Part shown: piece by piece, positions 25,601 through 40,600 of the stretch
Layout: each line of letters begins with the position of its first letter
Numbering within the stretch: position 1 is the first letter of the stretch
DNA from: Epiperipatus broadwayi
Taxonomy: Eukaryota; Onychophora; Udeonychophora; Euonychophora; Peripatidae
NCBI GenBank assembly: GCA_028023455.1
Contig: JAQFVV010000013.1
Location: 13,402,258 to 13,466,257 of the forward strand
Reading direction: 5' to 3'
Length of the DNA stretch: 64,000 bases
Notes under the pieces: generated by a model
What the model was told of the DNA's origin: nothing
Databases searched by the model: none
Seen by the model: only the letters and a program-made list of their open reading frames with translations
Position numbers and translations under genes: made by a program

Positions 25601-28600
25601 TTTTGTTTGTTAACCTGAAAGAAATTTAATTTGCTGTCTATCTTAATTATTGAAACTATATTTTGGGTTAATGATAAATCTTATCTGTTAAAGCTTTTTA
25701 TACATTTACTATGAGACAGCTTGAAAGGCTGATATTGGAATGAAATATAATTGCAAGCACGGCACTAGATAAAATATTTGCTTATTTACTCGTAATTAAG
25801 TTTCAGTAAGAATGACGTCTAGTAAATTCCAAGTAATTACACCGACGTCATTCAGCCAAATAACATCGTAAATAGTAATTTAAAGTGAGAATATACTCCC
25901 GCTCTCTTCAGAAGTTCTTCAAATTTGCTCATATAAAAGAATTTGAGTCATAGGAATAAGAGAGGGATTCTTTTTATTTCTGCATAAATGCTATATCTCC
26001 GATTGAAGAAGAGAGTATTCATTTATTTAACACTCTCAAAGGCGCGTGCTCAATTAGCTTGAAAGGCTGATATTGGAATGAAATATAATTGCAAGCACGG
26101 CGCTAGATAAAATATTTGCTTATTTACTCGTAATTAAGTTTCAGTAAGAATGACGTCTAGTAAATTCTAAGTAATTACACCGACGTCATTCAGCCAAATA
26201 ACATCGTAAATAGTAATTTAAAGTGAGAATATACTCACGCTCTCTTCAGAAGTTCTTCAGATTTGCTCATATAAAAGAATTTGAGTCGTAGGAATAAGAG
26301 GGATTCTTTTTATTCCTGCATAAATGCTATATCTCGGATTGAAGAAGAGAGTATTCATTTATTTAACACTCTCAAAGGCGCGTGCTCAATTAGCTTGAAA
26401 GGCTGATATTGGAATGAAATATGAGACAGCTTGTTTTTTGTTATCTGGTGGAAAAATATGTAAAAGAATGAAAAGCCATTGCTTTTCATTCCATATTTGA
26501 TTTTATAAGTAGATGGTTAATGCCAGAATTTTTGTCAAATGTGGGAATATTATTTGGCAGTAAGCTGAACAAGTTATTCTACAATCTTTGCATTATGCCA
26601 GTTTTCCAAAGCCCTTGTTTTTAAAAATTGTTTTATGAAGAGTATTCCTAAGCAGGATAAAATAAAGTTGTATTTTAGTTTAGTATTGCTGGAAATTATA
26701 TTTTTTTTACAAGGTGTTTTTCTGTTTAAATGGAAAGTTAAGCATACTGTCCCAATCTTAAAAAAGGATTTTCAATCTTTTAAATGTCTTTATCAAGAGA
26801 ATTGTCTGTTTCTGAGAAATAGAAAATGTTATCTGCATAAATAAATTTCCTATATTTTATTTCTGGAAAGTCAGTGATGAATATATTATATAAAATAGAT
26901 GAGATAAATTATTCTATAAAATTTTTATTTGTCATAATTATCATCTAAACATATTCAAATTCTATTGTCAGAAAACATTTTTGTTAAATAAGTTAATAGT
27001 TTTCATGTATTTAAAAACTTTAGAGACTTTTAAAAGAAAACCATACTTCTAACCATCATTTGGATAATTGTGAAAGCCTTATTCAATGTTAGTACTTAAA
27101 AATTAAGTTTATTTATAGCAACTTTTTTCTAAAGATAGATGATTCTCAGGTATTGATATAATTTTTGTTAAGATAATTTTTTTAAATAGTTTGTCAGAAA
27201 ATAAATGATAACAATATTTTATAATTTTTTTTAGATTGTTATTAGATATATTACGTTTTAATATTGCTACAGTTTGAATTCAAGCCAAGTTTTTGGAATG
27301 TTTTCTTCATGAATAATATTGATGATTAATTTTGCAAACCATACTTTGGCTTTAGATTATAAATTTAGAATATAAAAATTTCTGTCCTAATATTATTATT
27401 ATGCAAGCTTTTTGAGCTATTTGAAAGAATAATCTTAACAAGAATTAAGCCAGTACCTGAGAACTTTCTACCTTTAGAACTATTTTTAAAAAAAAAAAAA
27501 ATTCTGAAAATATGTTATCCAATCAATTATAAGACAGTCAGTAAAAGTTTTATTAGGTTTAAATTATAAGAACATTGTAAAAGAGAAATTTGAAGTTTTG
27601 CTTTTGTTCTGTCAATTTTGGACTTAAAATTTGATATATAAGGCTAGAAATCTCATTGACAGTGATTATTGTTAGTTTAGTTTCATTCTTGAATGAAATA
27701 TTTTGATATCATTAAGAAAATAATCTTTTTAATTGTTGCTTGAGTTTATTAAATGTACCACAACAAGAACTTTAATATAAAATAAATAATGCTGTAGCTA
27801 TGAGTGGTACTAAATCTCTTGACAAGACTCCAGTAATATGTAGGAACATTATTGACAAATACTACATTATTGTCAGCTTTTTTAAAATTTCATCGGGGAT
27901 TGGGGGGGTAGTTAGTAATAAAAATGTGAATTCCAAAAGTGATATATAGGACTATGAAAAAAAAATGAGTATATTAAAAGATGCTTTAGTACATCATTTC
28001 TTGTAGAAACAAAATTCAAATCAGGAATGCCTTTTTGCCCATTTACCTGAACTGGAAGTTCATCCTAGCTTGGCCTCATAAAGCAAGTGCTTATTTTTTG
28101 TCCATTCTAAAAGTTGAAAACATGCTTTATCATCAATTGCATATTCCTAAATGATATTAGTCACCAATCAGATAAATAATCATTATGCACAAAATATTTA
28201 TAAACCATCCAATAGAAACTAGCTCTACTCTTCTGTTCCAATCTTTCTTCATTTTATTATTCATAAAATTTTTCAATTCTCATTGAATTATTATGAGAAT
28301 TGAAATTTTCTATGAATGTAATAAGTGTGCAGGAAGATTGGAATGTTTGAAAACATTGCATGCATAAAGATTATTTATTTGATTGGTGATTGTTAAATCA
28401 TTTAACATATTTTCAACAGAGGTTATTTATTTTGTTTGATAATTTGAAACAAAAGCTAAACCATTTTTAGGATCCATTCAGTGAAAAACCAATGTAAAGT
28501 GAAGATTTTAAAAAGCTACCTGTTACTAGAATAATAAAGAATCTTTTGAAGTGCAATTTCATCAATTTTGACTATACTATTATTTTATAAAACATCCATC

Positions 28601-31600
28601 CATTTGATTTAAATATGTTCTCAATATTTAATTATAGAAATTTTATATCAATTTTTTATTGAAGTCTATGTTATTTTGCAGAGTAGACTGATTGAATTCT
28701 ATAATCTTATAGTATTACCTGAATTAATGTTTATACAATGGGATTCATAAATTTCCTGTTTGATTAACCACTGGTTTATCATGAAATGAAGCATAGTTTC
28801 CAATTAAAAATTTGCTGCTTGTTCTTATAGAAGATTGTCATTTATTCATCTCTTGTTGGTAAGAAATATAGCTGCTAAAAAGATCCCCAAGAAGATAGAA
28901 ATTCAAAAACCAAATTATTGGCATCTAATTTGTTCACATTCTAATCTAAGCATGGGTTATTTATTGTATGTTGGATAGCTATAAAGACTTGATGATCATT
29001 CATGAAGTAAGAATTGCTTATAAAAAAATTTCTTTTATCATTTTCTCAAACTAATAATTTGAACAAAGACCCAAACTGGTTATGATCTACAAATATTACT
29101 ATTTAATTATTGTTGAGCAGATAAATATTACTATCATAACTAAGAGAAACTTGAACAAAAAGAGAAAAGTTGTGTATAAATGAAGGATAGAATTAGATAT
29201 TTTATTTAAGAAGCCATTATGTCATAAATTCTGTGGACTCTCAGTTTTATATTTATCTTTCTGGCTATGAAGCAAATATTATTTTATTGATACTATAAGT
29301 CATTTAGTATGCAATATGTATGAAGTATAAATAGAAATATTAAAAAAAAATTTTTTTTGTGAAGATAAGCTCATAAAATTCAACTTAGAAAAAATAATAC
29401 ATTTTTTATATTAATCTGCTATGACTTAAGATATATCATATTGAGATGCTAAATAAATAATACAAAAACTGTCAGATAATGAAAATTATTCTTCACATAT
29501 AAAGTGTGATAAACAGAGTAGCTAAAATTCAAAAAACATTAATCATAAAAAACTATTTGCCAAAAGTGTGTGTGTCTATAATGGATTTCCACCTAATCAA
29601 CATTTTATAAATTCATGTTGACTTACCCCAAATTTCCTTGGTGGAAATTCATATCTAAAAACACTTATTTATATCAAAATTTTAATAAAGAAAACATGAA
29701 AACAAAATTGTTTAGCATATATAGATCTGACTATCTAAGTTAGATCTTCTCTATTCCAAAATTCAGGTTGGCATCATGGTTCGAATTCAGTTATTAGTGC
29801 TTGACCTCTTTGAGGGTCCACCTCTCTAAAAATCTATATATATATTGTAACGATCCGGAGAAATGAACTTAACGTAATCTGCACTACGGGGCGCCATCTA
29901 GGCATTTGAACCTAGAAAAATTTATAAAGTAGGCAGATACGTAAGTCAAAAAAAAAAAAATTTTTTTTTTTTTTTTTTAAATTTTGCATCCGGTCGTTAG
30001 CCCATGTCACTAGCTCAGTGGAATAGCAGAGATTAAATAATATAAGATCTTATCTAATTAGATTTCAACATTAAAAAATAAATAAAATAAGCCACTGCCA
30101 GTAGTTAGCATACAAACATTTATTTATGCACATATATATAAGATTTAAAATTATTTTAGTATTAGTTTTACATTTTAACATGTAACATTATTTTTAACTT
30201 TGATTTTTGACTTTAATTTACATTTAATTACTATTATATTCTAATTTTACATTTTTAATTAAGTTCGCACAGATAAATTTATGAAAGCTTGTTTATCATG
30301 TTGAATATAGACCGGTTACATAGATTTCACGGTCAAAAACATTTCAAAGTAAACATAAACGATCAAAATACAAAATTATTGATTACTGACAATTGCGGAG
30401 GGAAATTTATATGTAACCCAATAGTATTCACCATAAGATACTTGCATTGTCACCAATAACTTAAAAGACATCCGAATAAATACATTTTAGATACTCACCG
30501 TAAGGTATCATTATTTATCGAATGTCTATATATTTTGATCAAATATGGAAACGCAAAACATAGTTAACCAATAAACAATCCATGCAAGCGTCTATAAACA
30601 ACTTAAATTTAATGCATTTTTATTTAGGGTCAAGTATGAATAGACCACATAGATTTGCATTTGAAAATAAAATATTCTATCCCTATTTAACCTTAGGCTA
30701 AAATTCGCAGTCACACTGGCATCAATCCATCTGATACATCGATGTATTCAATGTAATACGGAATACGGCAGCACCAAAAAAGATTAAGAGAAGATATTGA
30801 CTCTCAGTAGATAGGAATATTACTTCTATCCAACGAGAAGAACAATAAAAAAAAAAACTCCATAGAAAGGAACTGTGCTCTGCGTCTTATAATTCCTTCC
30901 ATAGACAAAACGGGAGGGTGCGGCGTATGAAGCGATTCTGCCAGTAGCGAATCTCCGATTACATCTACTAACTACATCAATATATCCAATCCATTGACCC
31001 AATCTAACAACAACACAAATAACCTAAGATTACCCTCCCCTAATATAACTTTACAAATCTATACAGCCATTCACGCCCGACTTAAGTTTAACATTTATAT
31101 AATTAATTTAACGAAAACAAAAAAAAAAAAATCATGATAAAAACTTAAAGAATAAAAAAAAATAAATAAATGGAAATGATTTTACATAAATAAGAAAAAA
31201 AATACATCAAATAACATTATTAATGAAGAATTTAGTTTGGTCAGATGGGATTCTATTGCATTATTTACTAAAAAGTTTTAAAATTTAGAGTTCTTATTGT
31301 TTCAAGTGAATATATAAGTTCTTACGATTTTTAAAACGTCCACCTTTATCCGTTGCTTGCCATGAACGTAAATTCCCACGCCGTCCTAAAATTGGTATCC
31401 ATTTAGCCGTTGTTTTATTTATTCATTCGGAGGTTTTTTAATTTAGTTGGTCCTCAATGTAGGAAACGATAGTTCATTTCTCCTTTCTTTAACAGCTGAA
31501 AGAATTGACCGTGCGTCTGTCAATTCCTCCAACTCCGTACTACTACATATAGTCACATCGTAATAATCAATTTCCAGTCACTCACTAATTAATAATTTCC

Positions 31601-34600
31601 AAACTTGTCCTTTTTATATTAATGTGAAGGATTGAATTTACATTAAGTCACCGATGCGATGGTTCTTTCGCTGCGGTCCGATTCCATAGGGATTTCTTCT
31701 TATTTGCTAACAGTTTCTATTGTTTTCCTATCTGACTGATGTTTTTACATTTAAATGCCCAAGGCTGGTTTACATTTAACTAATTAACAATCATTTCCAT
31801 TTCTGATTAATTACCCTGTTTTCCAAATCAAAAATATATTTAAAGATAAATTTAAAGATATAATTTTATCTCCAAATCTTTTTAAAATTTAGTTTTAAAA
31901 TACTTTTTCTTTAATAAAGTTTTATTTTAACAATTTTTCATTATCTGTGCGATTTAACATGTACGAGTTTAAGATGATATTTAATTTCAATTTTTAATTC
32001 TTAAAGAAAATTTTTAAATGCGAACTTCTTATTTTAACTTGTTTAATAATATAAAAAAAAAAAAAACAATGTAACGAACGTCTGTGCTCGTTACAATATA
32101 TAATACTGATTGTCATAGAATAGACCATTCATACAAAGAATTTAATCATTTATTCAGAATAACAAAAAATGTCAACAATTATTAGTTAACACATAACAAG
32201 ATAACACAAATTCTGTCCTAGTTTATCTGTTGCACTTAGTGTATGAAAATCAAAGATCTTATTTCACATTTCATACTGTGATGATGATCGAAAGTCAAAT
32301 TGTTAAGAAAAAAATTATAGTGTTGACCTAAATTTTATTTACAAAAAAAATATTCAACTGAACTTAACCGTCTTTTCCTCCTCTGGCAGTCTTCTCTTAA
32401 AATTAACTATTCCAAAAATCCAGATTATAGAAATCTATGCTTCTGAATATGATGAATGAAATAACAATAAATAAATAAAAAGATACAGAGATATTTACAA
32501 AATTAAAACATATATAAAAAAAAAAATCAAAATTCATTAAATCAACTTAATTAGAGTTCTTTGGTTGATAATGTCCTTTATGTGTTAATGTATTATATCA
32601 TACTTTGTAGACAGTCTTCCTTGACCAATATATCCATCATTCATTGGTACTTCTGTGTTGCACATGAAGAACAGCATCACCTTGATCATTTTTTGGTCTT
32701 TAGGTTGATCCATGATCAAGGATTTCATGTCTACTTTTCTATCAGACAATTTATAAATAGACAAAAGAAGATATTACTAATCCAAGTTGTATTTTTGGTG
32801 GTTTTTCCCACATCACACTTTAGCTGGAATACATTGAGTATTATTTTATCACATACGTATAAGCTTCTAAAATAATTGTTGTTTATAACTAAATGAATTT
32901 TCCACACAAGATAAATTATTTCATTATATTTTTTAGCAATTGGTTATGTATATATATTTTTTTCTGTACTTGAATCGAATGGTTGTTTTACTTTTTTTTT
33001 TTTTTTATAAGCTAAAATAATTTTATAGTTTCATTAAACTGGCGAATTCATTCTCTTTTTTTTTTACTATTTTCTCTTGAAATTATAGTTGTTTTATATT
33101 AATAATTATATCTAGGAAAGCGAATCCCTTTAGAACAATGCATCAATTTATAACATTCGAAATTTTATTCTAAAGATATTGACATTCTTTAGCATGTAAA
33201 TAATTTCAAAGAATAATAAATAAAGTCAAAGTTACCTTCATCTTTATACTCTGCGTGATTTCTGTTATCTGGTTTGTATTAATCCTCTCAACCTTTTTTT
33301 TTATTGCCGTAGTTATTCACTATTATAACAGATTATATTCATGATAAACCATTTTTAAAATAAAAATATTATTTTTTTAATATTATTTCATTTTCACGTG
33401 CATTGCTTAGCAATCGTTATTTGATATAAGTCATCATTGAGGTTAAGGAATTTCAGTTTATATCATTGTATTGCTTGAATAGTGTACATACAAGACAAAA
33501 GCAACAAGTGTACTAATATTTTACATATATATTTTTACTATTTTCCTCTTTAGTGTTTAAATCTTGTTTAGTTTCACTAATCGAGAATTTGTTAGTTCAA
33601 TAAAAAAAAATTGTTTCTCGTGATTTTTTTAAAAAAAAAAAATACATTGTGCATATATAGTCCTACAGTAAATATAAATGGTGCATATATCTATACTTGA
33701 ACAAATCTCATGAATTAAATTAAATTTATCTTTTTCAGTATTTTTTTTTAAAAAAAACCCGGTAATCATCTGAAATCCAGGCACGGCCGCTTGATGGTGT
33801 TGTTTATGTGTCAAAACACATAAAAATACTGTTTCTGCAGCCGGCCTTATGGTTAATACAACATTTATATTGTATTACCCATTGCAGGTCGCTTTATATG
33901 ACATTGTACAAAAATATTACAGCCTGTTTTGTGCTTTGAAACTATGCGTATTTGTTCTATTCATAGCTGATTACCATATTGCTTGAGGTGTTTTAATTGC
34001 AAGTCGGTACAACTTTTCAAATCTCCATAATAGAGTAATGTAATTTATATTTAAATAATGTTGTTAATTACTAATAATTGTCATATGGTCCCCACTCTTC
34101 CCTAAAAAATGTTGGAATATGTAAAAAATTGGCAAAGGGTATATTCTAATACATTTCAACAAAGCTCACACGCTAAGTCATGTTTCATCATGTAAAATAT
34201 ACAAGACCAATAAAATGTCTGAGAAGAACGTGAAACTTTTAAACTTTTTAGAATTGCCAAGTACAGAAAATGAGACTGTGTCCTTTTTTCAGACACATAA
34301 TGACCTCCCAAATACCAGATTTATTACAGCAATAAATAAAAATAAGTTTAAGAAGTCCAAAGTTTGTGTATTTTTTTTTTATTTCATTAGAAATTGACAA
34401 GTATTTGGATTATCTTTTTTCAGCGGGGTTAAAATAAATTACTATTTTTGTTTACTTTTTGTTAATAATAACAAAGTATGAAACCCCCCCAAAAAAGCAG
34501 TTTATTGTAGAAGCCAAAAAAAAAAGTAATTCAAACGAAATATAAGTAAAAAGTGAGAAAAAGTTGTTGAAAAAAAAATTATTGACTTTTTGTTACAATT

Positions 34601-37600
34601 ATTTATCCGGGGATGGGGATTTCAAAACAATTTTTTACCCCCAAAAAACACAAAAGTTATCTTTGATATAATAAGAAGAAAAACAATTTGATCAACCCAA
34701 AAAAAAAAAAGGTAGAAAAAATTTGAAACAATTCCCAAATAATTGTATTATATTTTTTCAACAGGGTTAAAACAAGTGGGGTTAAAATAAATTACTATTT
34801 TTGTTTACTTTTTGTTAATAATAACAAAGTATGAAACCCCCCAAAAAAGCTGTTTATTGTAGAAGCCAAAAAAAAAGGCTAATTCAAATGAAATATAAAT
34901 AAAAGTAAAAAATGAAAAAAAGTTGTTTAAAAAAAATTGACTTTTTGTTACAATTATTTATCCGCAGGTGGGGGTGGGGGTTTCAAAACAATTTTTTAAC
35001 CCCTAAAAACACAAAAGTTACTTTTGATTTAATAAGAAGAAAAACAATTTAGTCAACCAAAAAAAAAAAAAAAGGTAGAACGAAGTCGAAACAAGTCCCA
35101 AATAATTGTATGATATTTTTTCGGCGGGGTTAAAACAAGTTTTTCCTCGTGAAACAGTCAAAAGTTTTAAAACCAGAAAAATAAACAAAGTTAAATTACC
35201 AAAATTTGTTGAATAAAGAAAAATGTCAGGTTAAACAACAACGAAAATGAATACAAAAATTTGTTTAATAAAAAAGAAATCATGTTATAAATGAAATAAA
35301 AATTTGTTTAATCAAAAAAAAAATCATGTTATATAAAAAAAGTTACGGCCCGGTAACATTACATTTCATTGATTTTGTATAGCATCAACGTCTTCAAGCG
35401 ACCATGCCCGGATTTCAGATGATTACCAAAAAAACTTAAGTAACATGAGTACTTACTTGGAATATATGCCAGTTTAATATTGGATTGCTTCAGATTTTGC
35501 CTTTCTTGTCTCAAAAAGGGTTATAAAACCTATTTATCCTAATTTTTACTACTCCCTCAACAACATTCCTACTCCCTTACAATTTGCTTTATCACTTGCC
35601 TTATAGTGATGTGAGACTTATATACAGGTTCTTTTTATTTATTTATTGTGATGGTGACATGGTTCAAGATAAACCGGTAATGTGTCTATTGCAGATGGCA
35701 CATGGTTAAGTTTGTTAGCCTTTACCCTGCTCCTTTTTGAGGCTTACTAGGTTTTTTCAAGGACTAACAAAACATTGGAGGGTCCATCTTTCTGCATGGA
35801 TCAACTCCTAAGCGGTTGACTCAAGCATCCCAGTAATTGCTTTTGCAATGACCTGGGTCTACTATCATCACCAATTCTTGACCCTGATTTTTTTTTGATA
35901 TTATCTCACCTTCCTTTCTAGCTCTATTTAAAATTCATGTCTATGACTTCTTATTCATTAGTTGAATGTATCTACCCTATGGTCACTTTAATTTACCAAA
36001 ATAAGGTTTTATGCTATGGGCATTGTATGTTCCTTTCAATTCTTGTTGTAAATGATTGATTTATTGGGTTCTGTTGAAATGAAATAGTTTACTTAAATTT
36101 TCTATATTTAATAAAGAATAAAAACTTAGCAATAAGCAAACCTAATGAAGTAATAAATAGCTAAATGGGATGTGATATAATAGATCAATGTGTGTTAAAA
36201 ATTAAATATTTTTTTTAAAATGTTATCTCAGAAATGATGGTGAGCATAAACTAAATTTGTTAGATAAAAGGTAAACATGATTAATAATTTCAAGGCATAA
36301 TGGTCAGTGAAGCATCATCAGTATTTAGGCTTAAAGTGTAATTGGTTGAGATAATTTTGCATCACTAAAAGGAACTTAAATTTCTTAAATTTCGATGGTT
36401 AATTCATGATTTCATTAATCAGTTTCTATGAAAATTATAGATTAGAGATCATAAAAAAATACTCATTAGATCATTCACTGTATACATCAATTATTATTTA
36501 AAGGCTTATAATATTTGAATTAGTTGCAGGCTCATTATTATTCAGATGATGTAATGTCAAGTAATAGTACATTTTAAATATTATAATGCCATATGATACT
36601 ATTTTGATATTCATCCTATACATTAAAAATATAATGTATGAGAGAATTATTTATATTACATATATTTTAATGTCTAGTAACAGTGTATAATGATTATTCA
36701 TATACTTATGTCACTATACAAACATACAATTCTATATAACAAAATTCAAAGTCTAATCAAAAGTTTAATTATATTTTAAATGTAAAGGCAGAGAATCTAC
36801 AACTGTTATGTAAAAATGAAAAGAATAAACGTAAACTTAGGTAAATCATTACATAATATATAGATTTTAGAATTTTTTTTATTGTACACATATAGTTAAA
36901 ATTTCATTTTTTTTGTTTATTTTGGGGAAGAGGATTTTTATCATGATAACCAGTATTGTTATTATGTTTTTGTTTGCAATATTTAATAAATTTGTTTAAT
37001 GTTGAAATTATTTGCATCATTATTTTCCTTTGTCAATAAACAGAAGTCATTATTTGATAAACAAATTCTTTCATTATAACTATTGAACAAAATAATATGC
37101 TCACCTCCAGCTTTGTTTATAATAATCTTTTCTGTCCTAATTTTGTGCCTATGAAATATCAAAGATACAACTGTGGATATGTAATTTTTGTCTGCCTTAA
37201 ATCATCAGTCAACATCACTTAATGTTGGTGTAGTGCTCTCTAAGTAATTCTAATAATATTGGGGAGGTGGGCATTATATGATCCCGCAACACTCCTTTCG
37301 ACTGTTACAATATATGTATATCCGTAATGAATATTTATAAACCAGAATATTTTTATATGTTGCTTGTTATCTGGAAAAACATCAAATTCAATATTCATGT
37401 GTGTTTTCCCCTTCACATTAGCACTTGAAATGTATTTAGTATAAATAAGATTCAGGCCAATTTTGATTTGTGATTAATGGTATTGGAACTTGTCACAATT
37501 GATGAAGAGTAATTTCCTAAGCTGGTTCTGTGAATATGTATTGTTTAGTTTACAATTCGGAATTTGTTTGTTATATAACATCTTATATCTTAGTAAATAA

Positions 37601-40600
37601 TGAGCTAATAGATAAACACTTAGATTTACTCTTAATAATATGACATAATTTAGTGCTATATTAATTACACAATTGATCATGTGTGTATATGTTTTGCGAT
37701 TAATATTTTTGAATATTCTCTACATATATAGGTAAGTAATAATAATATGATAGGAGCAGAAGTGGAATGAATGGGACAAATAAATTATACTTTTATTTTT
37801 TATAGTTAGTTAATATAAATGTAATAATTTTATTTATATTCTTTATTTTTACAATACTTTACATAGGTTATTGTCCGAAAAATTTCCAGATCGCACTAGC
37901 CATGGTGATGGAAATGAAAATATTGTCGTTGAGATTAGTCGTCATCACCTCTTTGATTCTGAACAGAAAAGTTTAGATTCTTTTCAGTCTTGCCTTGGAT
38001 TAAAATCTTCTCAACATGGTGCATTCACTTATGAGACCATAAGTGATGACGAGTTTGATCCTACTTTGGATGAAGGTTTAGATGAAGAACATCAGAATAC
38101 CAAAGAAGATAGTAAGATAGAGCTTAATTATTTTTCATTCCTATAAAAAAAAATCATCTAACAAGTCATCACATGATTCCTTTAACACGCATTAATCCAC
38201 ATTAGATAGCTATATTTTTTATTGATCTGATCATGGAAAGTTAATTGCACTGGCCTCTAGTGTTAGTTGATTTAATTAGTTTAGAATGGTAGAGAGTTCA
38301 CTGCTTCTCAAAAATACATATCAAATATTAAGCCAATAAACATCATATGATCACTATTCCTTATGCTTGCTCTTAACTGTTATTAAAACAGGCAAAACTC
38401 TATACGTATTGCCAATCAATGCATCCATTGATTACTCTGGCTACCACTGAATGGCAATACGTGTAGAGCGTTTTGCCTGTTTTAATATCAAATATTTTTA
38501 TAAACTTTTGATAATTTTATTGTTTATTTGTTATTGCACGTCACATTCTTGTAATTGATTATTTTGTCATTATCGTTATAATTAATAGTTAGATATGTCA
38601 CCATTGATGATTTATAGTCATCTGGGATATGTATTTATAAGAATTTATAATGCAAGAATATCTTTTGAATTTTTTGCATTGCAGTAGAATGTTCATTAAT
38701 GAATTCTATTTGTGCTTAATGTGAACCTGAAATTTGCTGGTAACAATTATTGTAATATTAAATATGTTGTTTTTTTGAAAATACGAAATAGTGTTTAAAA
38801 CTAGACAGAAATTTTAGAATAAACTCGTAAGAAAAAAAAAAAAGGAAAGGGCAGAAACTTTTATTAGGCTCCTTGTCTAAGACTTTACTTTGTTTTTTTT
38901 TTTTGAAGAGTGCCGAAATTTTGGATCAAGCGACCATGAACAAACTCGGCTATAATTGTGAAGCTTCAGAGATGCTTGGCTAGTGGCCACAGATGGACAC
39001 TAGTTTGATTCATACCCACCTTGCTCATATGGTCAGCCACAATCCATGAATTAACAGCAGAAATTGCGCTGTTCTTGTCACTGCTATACTGCTACCTGAA
39101 TGTCATAAATAATACAAAGGAAATGAACTGAATGGAAGAAATCAGAGCCGGATCCCAAGAATAACTGTCTCTCCTAAAGAAGTGGAATAATCCACATGAC
39201 GGTCAGCTGAGTATACTCTAACTGTGAGAAAACCTAGGTAAATCAAACTTTTAAATATATATGTCATGCGTGTAGACACTTTCAATAACATGGCCGAATG
39301 AATGTAAATCTATTCGCTTAATTAATTATTAGGAAAGTGAACTATCTATTAGATTTATCAATAAGACACTGGAATGGAAAGTGATATTCTACTTTCTATA
39401 ATTATCTCATAAAATTGGAGATGATTACTAGTATTAGTGCTATAGAACTAAATATAATTTTATCTTATTTATCTTTAATGATTTTTTTACCGTAATATTA
39501 TGTCTTATTTGTATATATTTTTATGTATTAAATAATGCTTAAATAATGGATGGCTCTTTATGTCCCATCTCTCTTTTCTCACCAAACGAATCAGAGTAAT
39601 ATGCCTTTAGGGCTTATTTCATAATCAATTAGAATTTATTTCTAGTAATACAGTACATATGTTGGTTATTGTATAGTATTGGTAATTTCCCATAAAATTT
39701 ATAAATTCATCCAAGCGCTGTAAATTTGTAATAATTTCAGCAGTCGAGAGCCGTCCGATCGGGAAAGATAACTTTGTAACAATATTCGTATTGTTGCGGG
39801 TTCGATCGGTTATAAATGTAAAATCGTTTATATTTATGTTCTCTTGCTTGTAGTAACGGATGTAGTTAGAGGGAGGCTGTTACCACAAGCAAGAGAACAT
39901 ATAAATATAAACGATTTTATATCTATACCCGATCGAATCCGCAACAATACGAATATTGCTACAAAGTTATCTTTCCTGATCGGACGGCTCTTGACTGCTG
40001 AAATTATTACAAATTTACAGCGCTTTGATGAATTTATAGATTTTACAGGAAATTACCAATACAATGCAATAACCAACACATGTACCATATTACCAGAAAT
40101 AGATTCTAATTGATTATGAAATAAGTCTTACAGATATATTACTCTGATTCGTTTGATGAGAAAAGAGAGATGAGACATAAAGAGCCGTCCAGTATTTAAG
40201 CATTATTTAATACATAAAAAAAATACACAAATAAGACATAATACTACAAACAAAAAAAAAATCATTAAAGATAAATAAGATAAAATTATATGTAGTTTTA
40301 TAGCACTAATACTAATATTAGTAATCGTCTCCAATTTTATGAAATAATTATAGAAAGTAAAGAATATCACTTTCCATTCCAGTGTCTTATTGATAAATCT
40401 AATAGATAGTTCACTTTACTAATAATTAATTAAACAATTAGATTTAAGTTCATTTAGCCATATTACTGAAAGTGTCTACATGTGTGACATATATATTTAA
40501 AAGTTTGATTTACCTAGGTTTTCTCGCAGTTAGAGTATACTCAGCTGACCGTCAAGTGGGTTATCCCACTTTTTTAAGAGAGACGGTTATTCTTAGGATC

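Larger units (their letters stand above)
22522..37866 (+). other. Intron 4 of ZC3H13-like gene (15.3 kb)
   Basis: GT at 22522, AG at 37865-37866. Repeats inside are listed separately. The stretches 23860-25700, 26440-28140, 28410-29840, 32100-33750 and 35900-37860 show no gene or named repeat. A moderately GC-rich patch at 35630-35890 and a short one at about 37260-37320 (ending GTTACA) look like fragments of unknown repeats. Confidence 0.8.

Noticed and set aside
25721-26420. CTGATAT/GAAAT and CTGAAGA strings in the 337-bp unit as hammerhead candidates
   Set aside because: The invariant G8 or the GAAA box is missing and no stems fit, so no ribozyme was called.
29740-29830. GGTTCGAATTC at about 29778 as a tRNA-derived SINE
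   Set aside because: A lone B-box-like string without an A box or a defined element end.
32561-32875. 104-codon plus-strand frame next to the candidate LTR
   Set aside because: No recognisable motif on this strand; the minus strand shows a short protein-like run but no supporting exon edges.
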